Notes under the pieces: model-generated
Databases searched by the model: none
What the model was told of the DNA's origin: nothing
Seen by the model: only the letters and a program-made list of their open reading frames with translations
IMG/VR virus record: IMGVR_UViG_3300036781_000236
Location: 1 to 64,000 of that record
Length of the DNA stretch: 64,000 nt
Reading direction: 5' to 3' (one strand)
DNA from: a virus
Part shown: positions 8,137-15,358 of the stretch, one piece after another
Layout of the letters: each line of letters begins with the position of its first letter
Numbering within the stretch: position 1 is the stretch's first letter
Translations under genes and position numbers: made by a program

Positions 8137-8158
8137 CTGCTACCTCCGTGTTCGTGGT

Positions 8159-8202
8159 GATCGTGACTCCCCAAGACTACATACCCTGCTATACGAAGTC
8201 AA
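8159..8202 (-). promoter_or_regulatory. Strong leftward promoter with conserved spacer and start
   Basis: -35 TTGACT (8197-8202), 17-bp spacer containing TTCGTATAGCAGG, -10 TAGTCT (8174-8179), then TGGGGA and GTCACGATC (8159-8167). The same spacer and start sequence occur in the rightward promoters at 33689 and 42189. A palindrome copy lies just upstream at 8215-8228. Confidence 0.85.
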
Positions 8203-8214
8203 GGGTGGGTTGCA

Positions 8215-8228
8215 TCACGCTCGCGTGA
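8215..8228. repeat. Palindrome copy upstream of leftward promoter
   Basis: TCACGCTCGCGTGA, a copy of the dispersed palindrome with TC in the centre, 12 bp upstream of the -35 box. A second TATAGCAGG follows on the plus strand (8231-8241). Confidence 0.6.
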
Positions 8229-8402
8229 CCCATATAGCAGGCTGTTTGCTTTCGGGCGCACCAGTGTGTAACAATCCACGCTTTCCCCCGTCACCTAGCA
8301 AGGGAGGGCCGACCAGAAGGAACCAGCAAGCCGATGGGCGCGCGTTGAGGAGGAGGCACCGCAACAACACGCGGCGCGCGCACCCTTCGACACTGGAGGC
8401 AA

Positions 8403-8858
8403 ATGAAGCCCCGTGTTCTCACAATGATCGCCGCCGCTGTCACGGCGCTAACACTGACAGCCACCACACAAGCAGCACCCAGCACCACCGCACCGCCCGC
8501 CACGGTCATCGCCGCCGCGCTCTGCATCCACGACGGCTACCACTACGCGACCCACTGGCAACCAGGCACCCACCTCACCTACACCCTGTACGGCCACGGG
8601 TTCTGGCGCACCACCAAGACGTGGTCCAACGGAGAAGGCTCGTGGACAGGAACCGTCGGGTCGCTCTACGGTGGAGGATTGTCGTTTACGTTGGGCACCT
8701 GGAACCGCGCAGGCGCGCCCTACGCATCCAGCGTGCAGGCCATCGCGCAAGCATCACCCACCGAACAGATACGCAGGCTAGTTCTCATCGTGGCCGGGGA
8801 CGGCGGCTCCTACCGTGAGTGGCCCACCACTGGCCGCGCCTGCAACCTCCCGATGTAA
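8403..8858 (+). CDS. Exported Rpf-like / transglycosylase-type protein
   Basis: 151 aa. Residues 1-25 form a signal peptide (MKPRVLTMIAAAVTALTLTA, cut after TQA). The C-terminal part (NGEGSW, SLYGGGLSFTLGTW, AWPT-like YREWPTTGRAC) follows the order of resuscitation-promoting-factor/lysozyme-like domains, with Glu of GEGSW as probable catalytic residue. Such domains cleave peptidoglycan. GGAGG precedes the ATG. It is one of few rightward genes and ends at a strong hairpin. Could act in lysis, cell-wall entry or host resuscitation; which one is not decidable here. Confidence 0.75.
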   Translation: MKPRVLTMIAAAVTALTLTATTQAAPSTTAPPATVIAAALCIHDGYHYATHWQPGTHLTYTLYGHGFWRTTKTWSNGEGSWTGTVGSLYGGGLSFTLGTWNRAGAPYASSVQAIAQASPTEQIRRLVLIVAGDGGSYREWPTTGRACNLPM

Positions 8859-8886
8859 GCGATATCCTTTCTGGCGATAGACCCCC

Positions 8887-8916
8887 GGCTGCCGCGCCCT
8901 CCCCGGCGCGGCAGCC
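8887..8916 (+). terminator. Strong intrinsic hairpin
   Basis: 12-bp perfect stem (GGCTGCCGCGCC and its complement) with a 6-nt loop, followed by ACCCCTTTCC, directly downstream of the Rpf-like gene. Confidence 0.75.
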
Positions 8917-8937
8917 ACCCCTTTCCGTCCGCCCCCT

Positions 8938-9360
8938 ATGGCACCCTCCCAAGTTGTGGGACAACGCCGAGCCGACGCGAAAGCCCGCGACGCCTTCGTC
9001 GTCCACAGCGACCCCCTCTCCACCCTCCTGCATGGCTTCGTCACCTCATGGGAGAAGTCACGCCCGCGTGAGACCGGAGGCAAGTTCATCTCCGGTAACC
9101 GCCGACAGGAGATCGTCCCCATCAGCCCCGTCGCATGGTTGGAAACTGAGTCAGGTGTCAGCCGTCACCAGATCAGCAACATCCTACGACGCCGCACAAG
9201 GTTCACTGAGCTACGGGTAGCCGACAGCCTCGTAGCGGCGGTGGGACGGCCTGACGCGTTCTACGACGGCACGTTAGACGTGATCGAGAACCCGCACGCT
9301 TCGCGCGCCACACGCGATGTGGAAGCACAGCAGTCCCTCACAGGGAACGGGGCGCTCTAA
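8938..9360 (+). CDS. Putative HTH DNA-binding protein
   Basis: 140 aa. Residues about 70-110 (LETESGVSRHQISNILRRRT) look like a helix-turn-helix of the type found in actinophage regulators, followed by ADSLVAAVGRPDAFYDG. No ribosome site before the ATG, so the start is uncertain. Ends tail-to-tail with the leftward membrane genes. A candidate binder of one of the dispersed motifs, by position only. It contains a palindrome copy at 9058-9071. Confidence 0.55.
   Translation: MAPSQVVGQRRADAKARDAFVVHSDPLSTLLHGFVTSWEKSRPRETGGKFISGNRRQEIVPISPVAWLETESGVSRHQISNILRRRTRFTELRVADSLVAAVGRPDAFYDGTLDVIENPHASRATRDVEAQQSLTGNGAL
9058..9071. repeat. 14-bp palindrome copy (TCACGCCCGCGTGA)
   Basis: Exact copy inside the HTH gene, encoding SRPR. 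Confidence 0.5.
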
Positions 9361-9590
9361 CCCCAGAACTGCACGGCAGCGGTCGCAACAGCGACACCAG
9401 CCACGAACACCGAGGTACGCGCGACACGGCTCCGCACCGTGACGACGGTGGTGTAGCAGCAGTACGCGAAACCGTCGCGCATCCACCCCGCCGGTAGAGA
9501 CATCGCAGCGGTCCTACCCGACATGCCACCCACCACCACAGGGCACTGGGAAACGGGGCACCGCACACACGGCTTCGGCAACTGCTCCAC
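9357..9590 (-). CDS. Small Cys-rich membrane protein, 77 aa
   Basis: N-terminal Cys motif (CVRCPVSQC) and a C-terminal membrane segment (TSVFVAGVAVATAAVQFWG). GTG start overlaps the upstream TAG and follows GGAGG. Last gene of the leftward membrane-protein set. Confidence 0.65.
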   Translation of the reverse strand: MEQLPKPCVRCPVSQCPVVVGGMSGRTAAMSLPAGWMRDGFAYCCYTTVVTVRSRVARTSVFVAGVAVATAAVQFWG

Positions 9591-9982
9591 TACCCTCCGA
9601 CCTTCGGCAGCGGCGGCACGCCTTTGCAGTCAGCGCCCTGCAACGCCACCAGAAACTCATGCTCCCCCGCCGTGTCACGTACAGCCAACGCCGACAACGC
9701 CGCTTTCTGCGCCGCCGTCAGATCAGGGATCGCCGCCAATGTTCCCGATCCAGCCGCGATCTCGCGTTCCACCAGAGCCTCCAACACCCCCACCACCTGA
9801 TGCGTACGCGCGCACGAAGCGACCTCAGCCTGGTGCAGAACCGTCACCTGCGCGTTCCGTTGCGCCCGGCTCGTCGTGGTGTTCGCTTCCAACGCCCACA
9901 CCCCCAACGCGGCAGCGACGATAGCCAGCACGAACCCAAGGCCAAGCTGCCACCGCTCCACCGTTACGGGACGCCGTATCAC
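9590..9982 (-). CDS. Membrane protein, 130 aa
   Basis: GTG at 9982 overlaps the upstream stop (GTGA). One membrane segment near residues 12-31 (LGLGFVLAIVAAALGVWAL), then a helical external or internal domain (ASCARTHQVVGVLEALVERE). Topology resembles small phage spanin-like or holin-accessory proteins; function not established. Confidence 0.65.
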   Translation of the reverse strand: MIRRPVTVERWQLGLGFVLAIVAAALGVWALEANTTTSRAQRNAQVTVLHQAEVASCARTHQVVGVLEALVEREIAAGSGTLAAIPDLTAAQKAALSALAVRDTAGEHEFLVALQGADCKGVPPLPKVGG

Positions 9983-10164
9983 CAGCAAAGCCTGTCGCCG
10001 ACCATGACCTGAACTATGACGCTCACAGCGGATACCGCCCCAACGTACACCCATACAGGGTGCGCGTTGGTTGCCAAAAGCACACGTGCTATGAGCGGAC
10101 GAGACCACAAACGGTGGCTCTCATCGCGGCCGAGACGCATAACTCCTACAGTCCCCACAACCAC
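9979..10164 (-). CDS. Small membrane protein, holin candidate
   Basis: Up to 61 aa (GTG 10164) or 53 aa (ATG 10140). One hydrophobic segment (WVYVGAVSAVSVIVQVMV) near the C-terminus. Ends by GTGA overlap with the next gene. Position beside other small membrane genes suggests lysis control. Confidence 0.55.
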   Translation of the reverse strand: MVVGTVGVMRLGRDESHRLWSRPLIARVLLATNAHPVWVYVGAVSAVSVIVQVMVGDRLCW

Positions 10165-10170
10165 CAGTAG

Positions 10171-10383
10171 CTACTCGCCACCGTCGCTGCCGCCCTTACC
10201 GACCACGCTCTTGAAGAACACCAGCCCCGCCGCCACAGTCAGCAACGAAGGGTCACGGAGCTTGTCAACGAGCACCGCGTACACCACCAAAATCAGTCCC
10301 AGGTAGCGCGCCAACGTACCGAACCACGAATCGAGTTCGGCACGTGCTCGGCGATCTAGACGCCCCCATAGACTCCTCCGCAC
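10171..10383 (-). CDS. Small membrane protein, holin candidate
   Basis: 70 aa with two likely membrane segments (YLGLILVVYAVLV and LLTVAAGLVFFKSVV) and charged ends, the usual two-helix holin layout. GTG start. Neighbouring genes are also small membrane proteins. Confidence 0.6.
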   Translation of the reverse strand: MRRSLWGRLDRRARAELDSWFGTLARYLGLILVVYAVLVDKLRDPSLLTVAAGLVFFKSVVGKGGSDGGE

Positions 10384-10461
10384 CCCTCACCGATCCCGCC
10401 GCCACAACACACGCACCATGGTACAACGGCACCCCGCCCGTATCCCCCAAACCGGGGACAC

Positions 10462-10605
10462 CTACCTCACCTGCGACGGCTTCGGAACCTCCACCAGAAC
10501 CCCCGTAGACAGACAGTCCTTCACGTACGGGTCGTCCGCCGGGACAAACCGTATCTCCCCCACCCCGAACCTTGGGAGGTGAACCGTCGCCCGAACCCAC
10601 ACCAT
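10462..10605 (-). CDS. Hypothetical protein, 47 aa
   Basis: Starts 4 nt after the upstream stop codon (TGA-TCGG-ATG). Beta-rich sequence (VWVRATVHLPRFGVGEIRFV). No family recognised. Confidence 0.55.
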   Translation of the reverse strand: MVWVRATVHLPRFGVGEIRFVPADDPYVKDCLSTGVLVEVPKPSQVR

Positions 10606-10609
10606 CCGA

Positions 10610-10828
10610 TCACCCACCGTTCTGCCCCAACAGTTTCTCGATGGCAGGTACCAACGCGGCCCGAGCAGCCGCTTCATCCGCGGCTTGAATGTCCACGGTC
10701 GCGTTCAATGCTGCGACCAGATCGAAGGTGAACACAGGTGGTGTCCAATCTGTGCGTGGTGCGGAGCAGGCAGCGCTTTCAGCGAGTCCTGCCGCCTGCT
10801 CCGCGAACGGTGACGGATCGACGGTCAC
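10610..10828 (-). CDS. Hypothetical protein, 72 aa
   Basis: GTGA overlap with the secreted protein gene above. Contains FDLVAALNATVDIQAADEA, which echoes DLTQALNATIDVAAYTADG in the upstream protein, so the two genes share a small repeated domain. Confidence 0.6.
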   Translation of the reverse strand: MTVDPSPFAEQAAGLAESAACSAPRTDWTPPVFTFDLVAALNATVDIQAADEAAARAALVPAIEKLLGQNGG

Positions 10829-11592
10829 GCCGCGATCCCCGTCACCACAAGCCCCTTGGAGCTATTCCTGAGCGTCACCTTCACGGTGTGCTTCTTCGCA
10901 AGCAGCGCCTTGATCCTGGCGAGCGCTACGGTTTTACCGTTCACCGTCAACCGCACCGTCGGTGCCAACGTCACATGCTCCGCCAACGCCTTCGTCAACG
11001 TCGCCGCCACGGTCGGCTGCTTCGCCGCCTGCGCCCCCACATAAATCTGGATCGGGGCGTACACCGTCCCTCCCGAAGAGAGGACAGGTGCAAGCGTAGG
11101 ACTCGAAGTCTCAACCGTCGGGACTGCGGCTGGGTCAGTCGAACCAGAAGTTGAGGATGGCGACACCGTGACATCCGAAGGATGTGTCGTCGCTGTTGTG
11201 CTCGCGGTGGGGGCCGTAGCAGCAACCGTTGCTGGTACGACAAGCGCGGGCGTTGAGGATGGCGCAGGACTCACGGGGGCAAGAGGACGCCCTGCCGCCT
11301 CCCACAGATCCTCCTGAATATCTCCAACCACGGATGCGCGCGCTCCGTCTGCTGTATAGGCTGCCACGTCAATCGTGGCATTCAACGCCTGCGTGAGATC
11401 CACTCTCCAAATCGGGACAGGACCCCAAGAGTCACCCACGTAGGTGACGGTCGCAGCGTTATCAATAGCCTGAGCTTGCTGAAGATACGGAGCTAGCTCA
11501 TCGGAACTTCCACCTGCTACAGCTACCGAGGTCACCCAGAACGACATAGCGACAACCGCTACTAGACAAAGGAAGCGAATGGTCTTACTCAT
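10825..11592 (-). CDS. Secreted Ser/Thr/Pro-rich protein
   Basis: 255 aa. Signal peptide at residues 1-26 (FLCLVAVVAMSFWVTSVAVA). A small N-terminal domain (DLTQALNATIDVAA) is followed by a long Thr/Ser/Pro/Ala linker (residues about 105-165) and a compact C-terminal domain (VRLTVNGKTVALARIKALL). The layout is that of an exported, possibly cell-wall-spanning protein. AGGAGAAAG precedes the ATG and a consensus promoter lies just upstream. May act in superinfection exclusion, lysis or envelope modification; none is shown. Confidence 0.65.
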   Translation of the reverse strand: MSKTIRFLCLVAVVAMSFWVTSVAVAGGSSDELAPYLQQAQAIDNAATVTYVGDSWGPVPIWRVDLTQALNATIDVAAYTADGARASVVGDIQEDLWEAAGRPLAPVSPAPSSTPALVVPATVAATAPTASTTATTHPSDVTVSPSSTSGSTDPAAVPTVETSSPTLAPVLSSGGTVYAPIQIYVGAQAAKQPTVAATLTKALAEHVTLAPTVRLTVNGKTVALARIKALLAKKHTVKVTLRNSSKGLVVTGIAA

Positions 11593-11625
11593 AGTCTTTC
11601 TCCTCTCATGTTCTATGAACTCATA

Positions 11626-11654
11626 CGTATAGCAGGATTAGTTAGTCCTGTCAA
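11626..11654 (-). promoter_or_regulatory. Leftward sigma70-type promoter
   Basis: TTGACA (11649-11654), 17-bp spacer, TATACG (11626-11631). The spacer end and -10 box read CCTGCTATACG, the same motif as in other regulatory sites. Drives the secreted/membrane gene set. Confidence 0.8.
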
Positions 11655-11655
11655 G

Positions 11656-12495
11656 TTACAGGTAGTCACATACTGCCATCAAAACCGTAGATCCCCTATC
11701 TCCACGGAAGAAGAGGTTCGTTGAGTTCTGCGCCTGACCATTGAGATAATACGGTGTAGCCGCAACTACAGAAATGGTTTTCGTCCTGTACACAGGCACC
11801 TGCAAAGTCAGGTTTCCAGAGACTGTCTCAGTGGCTTCAAGAATGGCGTCCCCATGAAGGTCTGGGTCTGACGCACTGGTGCTAGCAGTAGATAGAGCTG
11901 CACCCATTTCTGTGCTTACGTCACCTGAACCAGCACCAGCACTTTCTAGGTTCACCTGAAAACTAATCTTCCAAGAACCTATAGGTACTGTCATCGACAG
12001 AGAGCCGATGTTGTACCAAGTTCCATTCACAGGAGACGCTTGAGACAAGTTCGATGTGCTTTTCACGATCACTGACCATCCAGAAGATGGTCTAGGGAAC
12101 CCTATAGGTGAGTTCATATAGCTAAACGAAGGAACAGTGATCGCACTGTTGGCTAGCGTATAGGTTGTTCCTCCGTACAACGTAATGGTAGTCGAGCTGA
12201 CCGCAGTCACGATGAAGTACAGAGTGACACTGGACTGAACAAGACTGAACTTCGATCCGACAGGAACGATGCCCGTGAGATCGATGCTCGTGGTTGCGAC
12301 GAAAGTTGGAGACGCTGCGCTGCTGAAAGCGAGTGTTGCTCCCACTGAAATCCATCCTCCGTTCAAGGAAGCAAGAACCCCGGCCGCGCTAACCGACAGG
12401 AGGTTCTGCGCGCTCGGGTCGAGGATGAGGTCAGCCTCTAGGACACCACCAGCGGTGGAGGAGGCGATGCTGTTGGTGTTAGTGGCGCATCCCAT
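11656..12495 (-). CDS. Minor tail / virion surface protein
   Basis: 279 aa, starting MGCATNTNSIASS after AGGGAG. Thr/Ser/Val-rich, beta-strand pattern throughout, no membrane segment; typical of a phage surface or tail-tip protein. Base composition is lower in GC than its neighbours, hinting at recent acquisition. Last gene of the tail module. Confidence 0.55.
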   Translation of the reverse strand: MGCATNTNSIASSTAGGVLEADLILDPSAQNLLSVSAAGVLASLNGGWISVGATLAFSSAASPTFVATTSIDLTGIVPVGSKFSLVQSSVTLYFIVTAVSSTTITLYGGTTYTLANSAITVPSFSYMNSPIGFPRPSSGWSVIVKSTSNLSQASPVNGTWYNIGSLSMTVPIGSWKISFQVNLESAGAGSGDVSTEMGAALSTASTSASDPDLHGDAILEATETVSGNLTLQVPVYRTKTISVVAATPYYLNGQAQNSTNLFFRGDRGSTVLMAVCDYL

Positions 12496-12537
12496 AGTTG
12501 TCTCCCTTGATTGTACGGTTCGAGGCGGGTAGCAGTG

Positions 12538-12762
12538 CTAGACGAGGGCGATCGTGGCGTGCTTGCCATCGGTGACGTTCGTGAACGTCACCGTGTCCCC
12601 GGACGCGGACACCTGGATCAGGACTTTCCCGACCTGGATCTCGGTGCCGAACGACACTCGGCCTGCGTTCTGCGCCCCCCGATTGAGTTTGTCTAGTTGG
12701 TCGTCCACGTGGCGCATCCACGCGAGCAAAGTCTGGTTGAGGGGAGGAATATTCCTGTCCAC
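12538..12762 (-). CDS. Small tail-associated protein, 74 aa
   Basis: GTG start sharing the G of the upstream TAG. N-terminal helix (WMRHVDDQLDKLNRG) and beta-rich C-terminus (VTFTNVTDGKHATIAL). Lies between two tail genes; probably structural. Confidence 0.6.
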   Translation of the reverse strand: MDRNIPPLNQTLLAWMRHVDDQLDKLNRGAQNAGRVSFGTEIQVGKVLIQVSASGDTVTFTNVTDGKHATIALV

Positions 12763-14162
12763 TAGCTTGCTCCTGTTTGCCCGACTGGCTGGAACGACGG
12801 GATGACCTGCTCGATCTGGTTCTCCCCTGCGGTGTAGTTCACCTGGATACCCCCGAGCCGGAACTGACCCTGAACTGGGATCGTGGTCTTCGTGAGGTTG
12901 AGGTAGCAGGTCGCTCCGGGAACGAGCACCGACATGGGAAACGGGGCGGTCGCAGCGAGGATACCGCCCGTTACCGTGACTGGTGCCTGCGTGAGCAGCA
13001 AACGCGACTGCGCGGCGGACTGCGCCGTCGTGTTGTCCTGGATGGTGGTGTCCGACGCGACGCTCTCCAACAGGCCGTCCTCCAACGCAGCGTCCACGTC
13101 GGGGCCTGCCGCACCGACGATGGTTGCCCCAGCGACACCGTTCCCCGACCCGGTAACGATCCAGCTGTTCGCCTGCACGCTCCCGTCTGGGGTGACGGTC
13201 GGGATGTTGATGAAGTGCTCGTCCGTGAACGTGGGTGTGATCGGTGCGGTCGGGACGACAGCGCCTCCGCACAGCACGTCACGGGCGATACATGTCCAGT
13301 CGACGCCGCTGTTGGAGAGGGTGCGGATCTGCTGACCGGCGATCTGGTATTGCACGGCGAGGATCTGCGGTGTCCCCAAAATCCCGCACGGGGACGGCGT
13401 GACGAACAGGCCGGGGCTGTTGTCTGGGGCCATCGCGTCGTCGCTGATCGCCTGCAAAATGTACGCCAAATCGGTTGGGTCATCTGTGTAGTCGTGGTCT
13501 TCGTGGATGAGACGGTGGTCCCACCATGCGGTCAAGTCCCTGGCGTTGATCGACAACTGGTCGGGTTGCCCGTTCGGGTTCCCGGTGGGGGTGAACACGG
13601 GTCCGACCCACACCTGCACCCCGTCACGGATCAGCGCGATCTCGTTCTTCCACGGCTTCACAGTCCCGACAGGAGACCCGCATGTCCCGTCTGCTTCCAC
13701 CGTCGCCTGCGAGGTGTCGTCCAAGACACGTGACCATCCGAGCTGCGACCACGGGAACAGGACACGGTTCGACTCTGTTGGGATCACGCTGCTCATCTGG
13801 CCCCCGCCGCGAGGCTGGACATACACCTCGTAGGTTCCGCATCCGAGTAGCCCCTGCTCGCTCGTCGTGGCAGGCACGACAGGACCGACGGCCGCCGATG
13901 TTGTCGTTCCTGACCCGGCCACGTTCGTTGCGGTCACCTGCACCCGCAGCAATGCGTTCAGGTCTGCCGTGGATGGCACGTACTCGTAGGTTGTTGCGCC
14001 TCCGATGTTCGTCCAGGACGCACCGTTGTTCGAGGAGCGCTGCCACAGGTACCCGTAGGAGGTCGGCGCGCCCGACCATGCTCCGGGGGAAGACACCAAC
14101 GGGCTTCCCGAAGCGGCTACCCCCGTGATGACAGGGGCGGTGACGATGACAGGGGCAGCCAC
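12762..14162 (-). CDS. Minor tail protein with Ig-like domain
   Basis: About 466 aa from GTG 14162. Residues about 5-90 form an Ig-like repeat (VITGVAASGSPLVSSPGAWS and YLWQRSSNNGASW, ending TATNVAGSG). The remaining 370 residues resemble the actinophage tail-tip family that follows the tape measure and distal tail genes (YVQPRGGGQ, VGPVFTPTGN, LTAWWDHRLI). The Ig domain probably aids binding to cell-surface sugars. The start is uncertain because the ribosome site is weak. Confidence 0.7.
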   Translation of the reverse strand: MAAPVIVTAPVITGVAASGSPLVSSPGAWSGAPTSYGYLWQRSSNNGASWTNIGGATTYEYVPSTADLNALLRVQVTATNVAGSGTTTSAAVGPVVPATTSEQGLLGCGTYEVYVQPRGGGQMSSVIPTESNRVLFPWSQLGWSRVLDDTSQATVEADGTCGSPVGTVKPWKNEIALIRDGVQVWVGPVFTPTGNPNGQPDQLSINARDLTAWWDHRLIHEDHDYTDDPTDLAYILQAISDDAMAPDNSPGLFVTPSPCGILGTPQILAVQYQIAGQQIRTLSNSGVDWTCIARDVLCGGAVVPTAPITPTFTDEHFINIPTVTPDGSVQANSWIVTGSGNGVAGATIVGAAGPDVDAALEDGLLESVASDTTIQDNTTAQSAAQSRLLLTQAPVTVTGGILAATAPFPMSVLVPGATCYLNLTKTTIPVQGQFRLGGIQVNYTAGENQIEQVIPSFQPVGQTGAS

Positions 14163-14169
14163 TAGCCCG

Positions 14170-14183
14170 TCACGCCCGCGTGA
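14170..14183. repeat. 14-bp palindrome copy between tail genes
   Basis: TCACGCCCGCGTGA in the 41-bp gap between two leftward minor tail genes. Confidence 0.6.
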
Positions 14184-14203
14184 TAATCGGAGGTCATGTC
14201 CGG

Positions 14204-15358
14204 TTAGCCTTGCCGGTTCTGGGTCGCCAACGTCACGTTCACGGTGCCCGCGTAGCAGGAGTATGGCCCCACACAGAACGTGCCCGCCTCGTCGCAGTCC
14301 CTCACTTCGACCCATTCGATGGTCGCGCCGTCCGCCAACGAGACGAGGTAGAGGCCGTCGCTGATCACGCCGTCCTGCTCGATAGTCACCTGATGTTGGG
14401 CGCTATCCACTGTGACCACGGAGCCTGCGGGGATCGTGTCGACCACGATCTGCGCCGCCGCCGCACCTGAACCTTCAGGGTAGTAGGCGACGTAGACGCT
14501 CCCCGCATCCGTTGAGCCACCCTCGAACGTGGCGATGCTGCCAGTAACGCCGAGGGTGGGTGCGGTCACGTTGCAGCATCCGGTCATGCCGCCGCTTCCG
14601 AACAGGAAGTCGCAGATGTTGTCGCACTCCTCCTGCGTGATCGTGCCCGTATAGCAAACCTCAGCAGGCTTGTACAGGAACGGGTTCCCCGCGGTGACGG
14701 TGAAGTCGACCATCACGGCGTCGCGGCACCCGCCGAGGTACCCGCCGAACTGACCTGTGAAGTAGTCCCCTTCAGTCGGGCCGTCCGTCAGGGCAGCGCT
14801 GTAGCTGTACCAAAGTCCTTGGTCGTCGTCGGTGCAGTTGTCGGGGGGGCATACGAGTCGCACCGCGAGATTGCTGGTTGAGCATGTGTCGCACTCCGAC
14901 GCCTGCAAGATTTGGGTGAGCCACCGCAACCCGAACTCAGTGCCCTCATCCGACCCGGAGATCATCACCCCAGTGAACTTCCACTCCCGTGGCTTCCTTT
15001 GCTGAGACCCGAACGTGCCTCCGCCGAGTCCCGTGTACCGCTGTACAATCGGCCGCGTCACGGTGCTGTCGTACCCGGTGATGTCGAGGAGAACCAAGCC
15101 GAGGAAGTCCGCGGAACCAGGCTCGTCGGGGTCGTACCACGGTGCTGGGTCCGCTGCGGGCGACACGAACGTGGTGGGGGTGCAGTTCGTACCTGTGCGG
15201 TAGAGGACACCGCAGGGGGTGCTGTGCCCGTACTGCCAATGCCCGCTGATCGCCAGCCCGTTGCGGATGTACTCGAACGTGCGGGCGACGTTCGCTACCT
15301 CCACCCCGTTCCATTGGAGGAACGCGAGAGGCCCCTGGTTGCCGCCCTCCCTGCTCAT
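14204..15358 (-). CDS. Minor tail protein (distal-tail type)
   Basis: 384 aa directly downstream of the tape measure gene (ATGA overlap), where siphophages carry the distal tail protein. N-terminus FLQWNGVEVANVARTFEYI; Cys-rich central part (CDTCSTSN, CNVTAP). Probably forms the ring joining tail tube and tip. Confidence 0.7.
   Translation of the reverse strand: MSREGGNQGPLAFLQWNGVEVANVARTFEYIRNGLAISGHWQYGHSTPCGVLYRTGTNCTPTTFVSPAADPAPWYDPDEPGSADFLGLVLLDITGYDSTVTRPIVQRYTGLGGGTFGSQQRKPREWKFTGVMISGSDEGTEFGLRWLTQILQASECDTCSTSNLAVRLVCPPDNCTDDDQGLWYSYSAALTDGPTEGDYFTGQFGGYLGGCRDAVMVDFTVTAGNPFLYKPAEVCYTGTITQEECDNICDFLFGSGGMTGCCNVTAPTLGVTGSIATFEGGSTDAGSVYVAYYPEGSGAAAAQIVVDTIPAGSVVTVDSAQHQVTIEQDGVISDGLYLVSLADGATIEWVEVRDCDEAGTFCVGPYSCYAGTVNVTLATQNRQG

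Noticed and set aside
12538-13272. Long 244-aa reading of the small tail gene
   Set aside because: Only the last 74 codons lie outside the overlapping minor tail gene; the upstream part is Arg/His-rich shadow.
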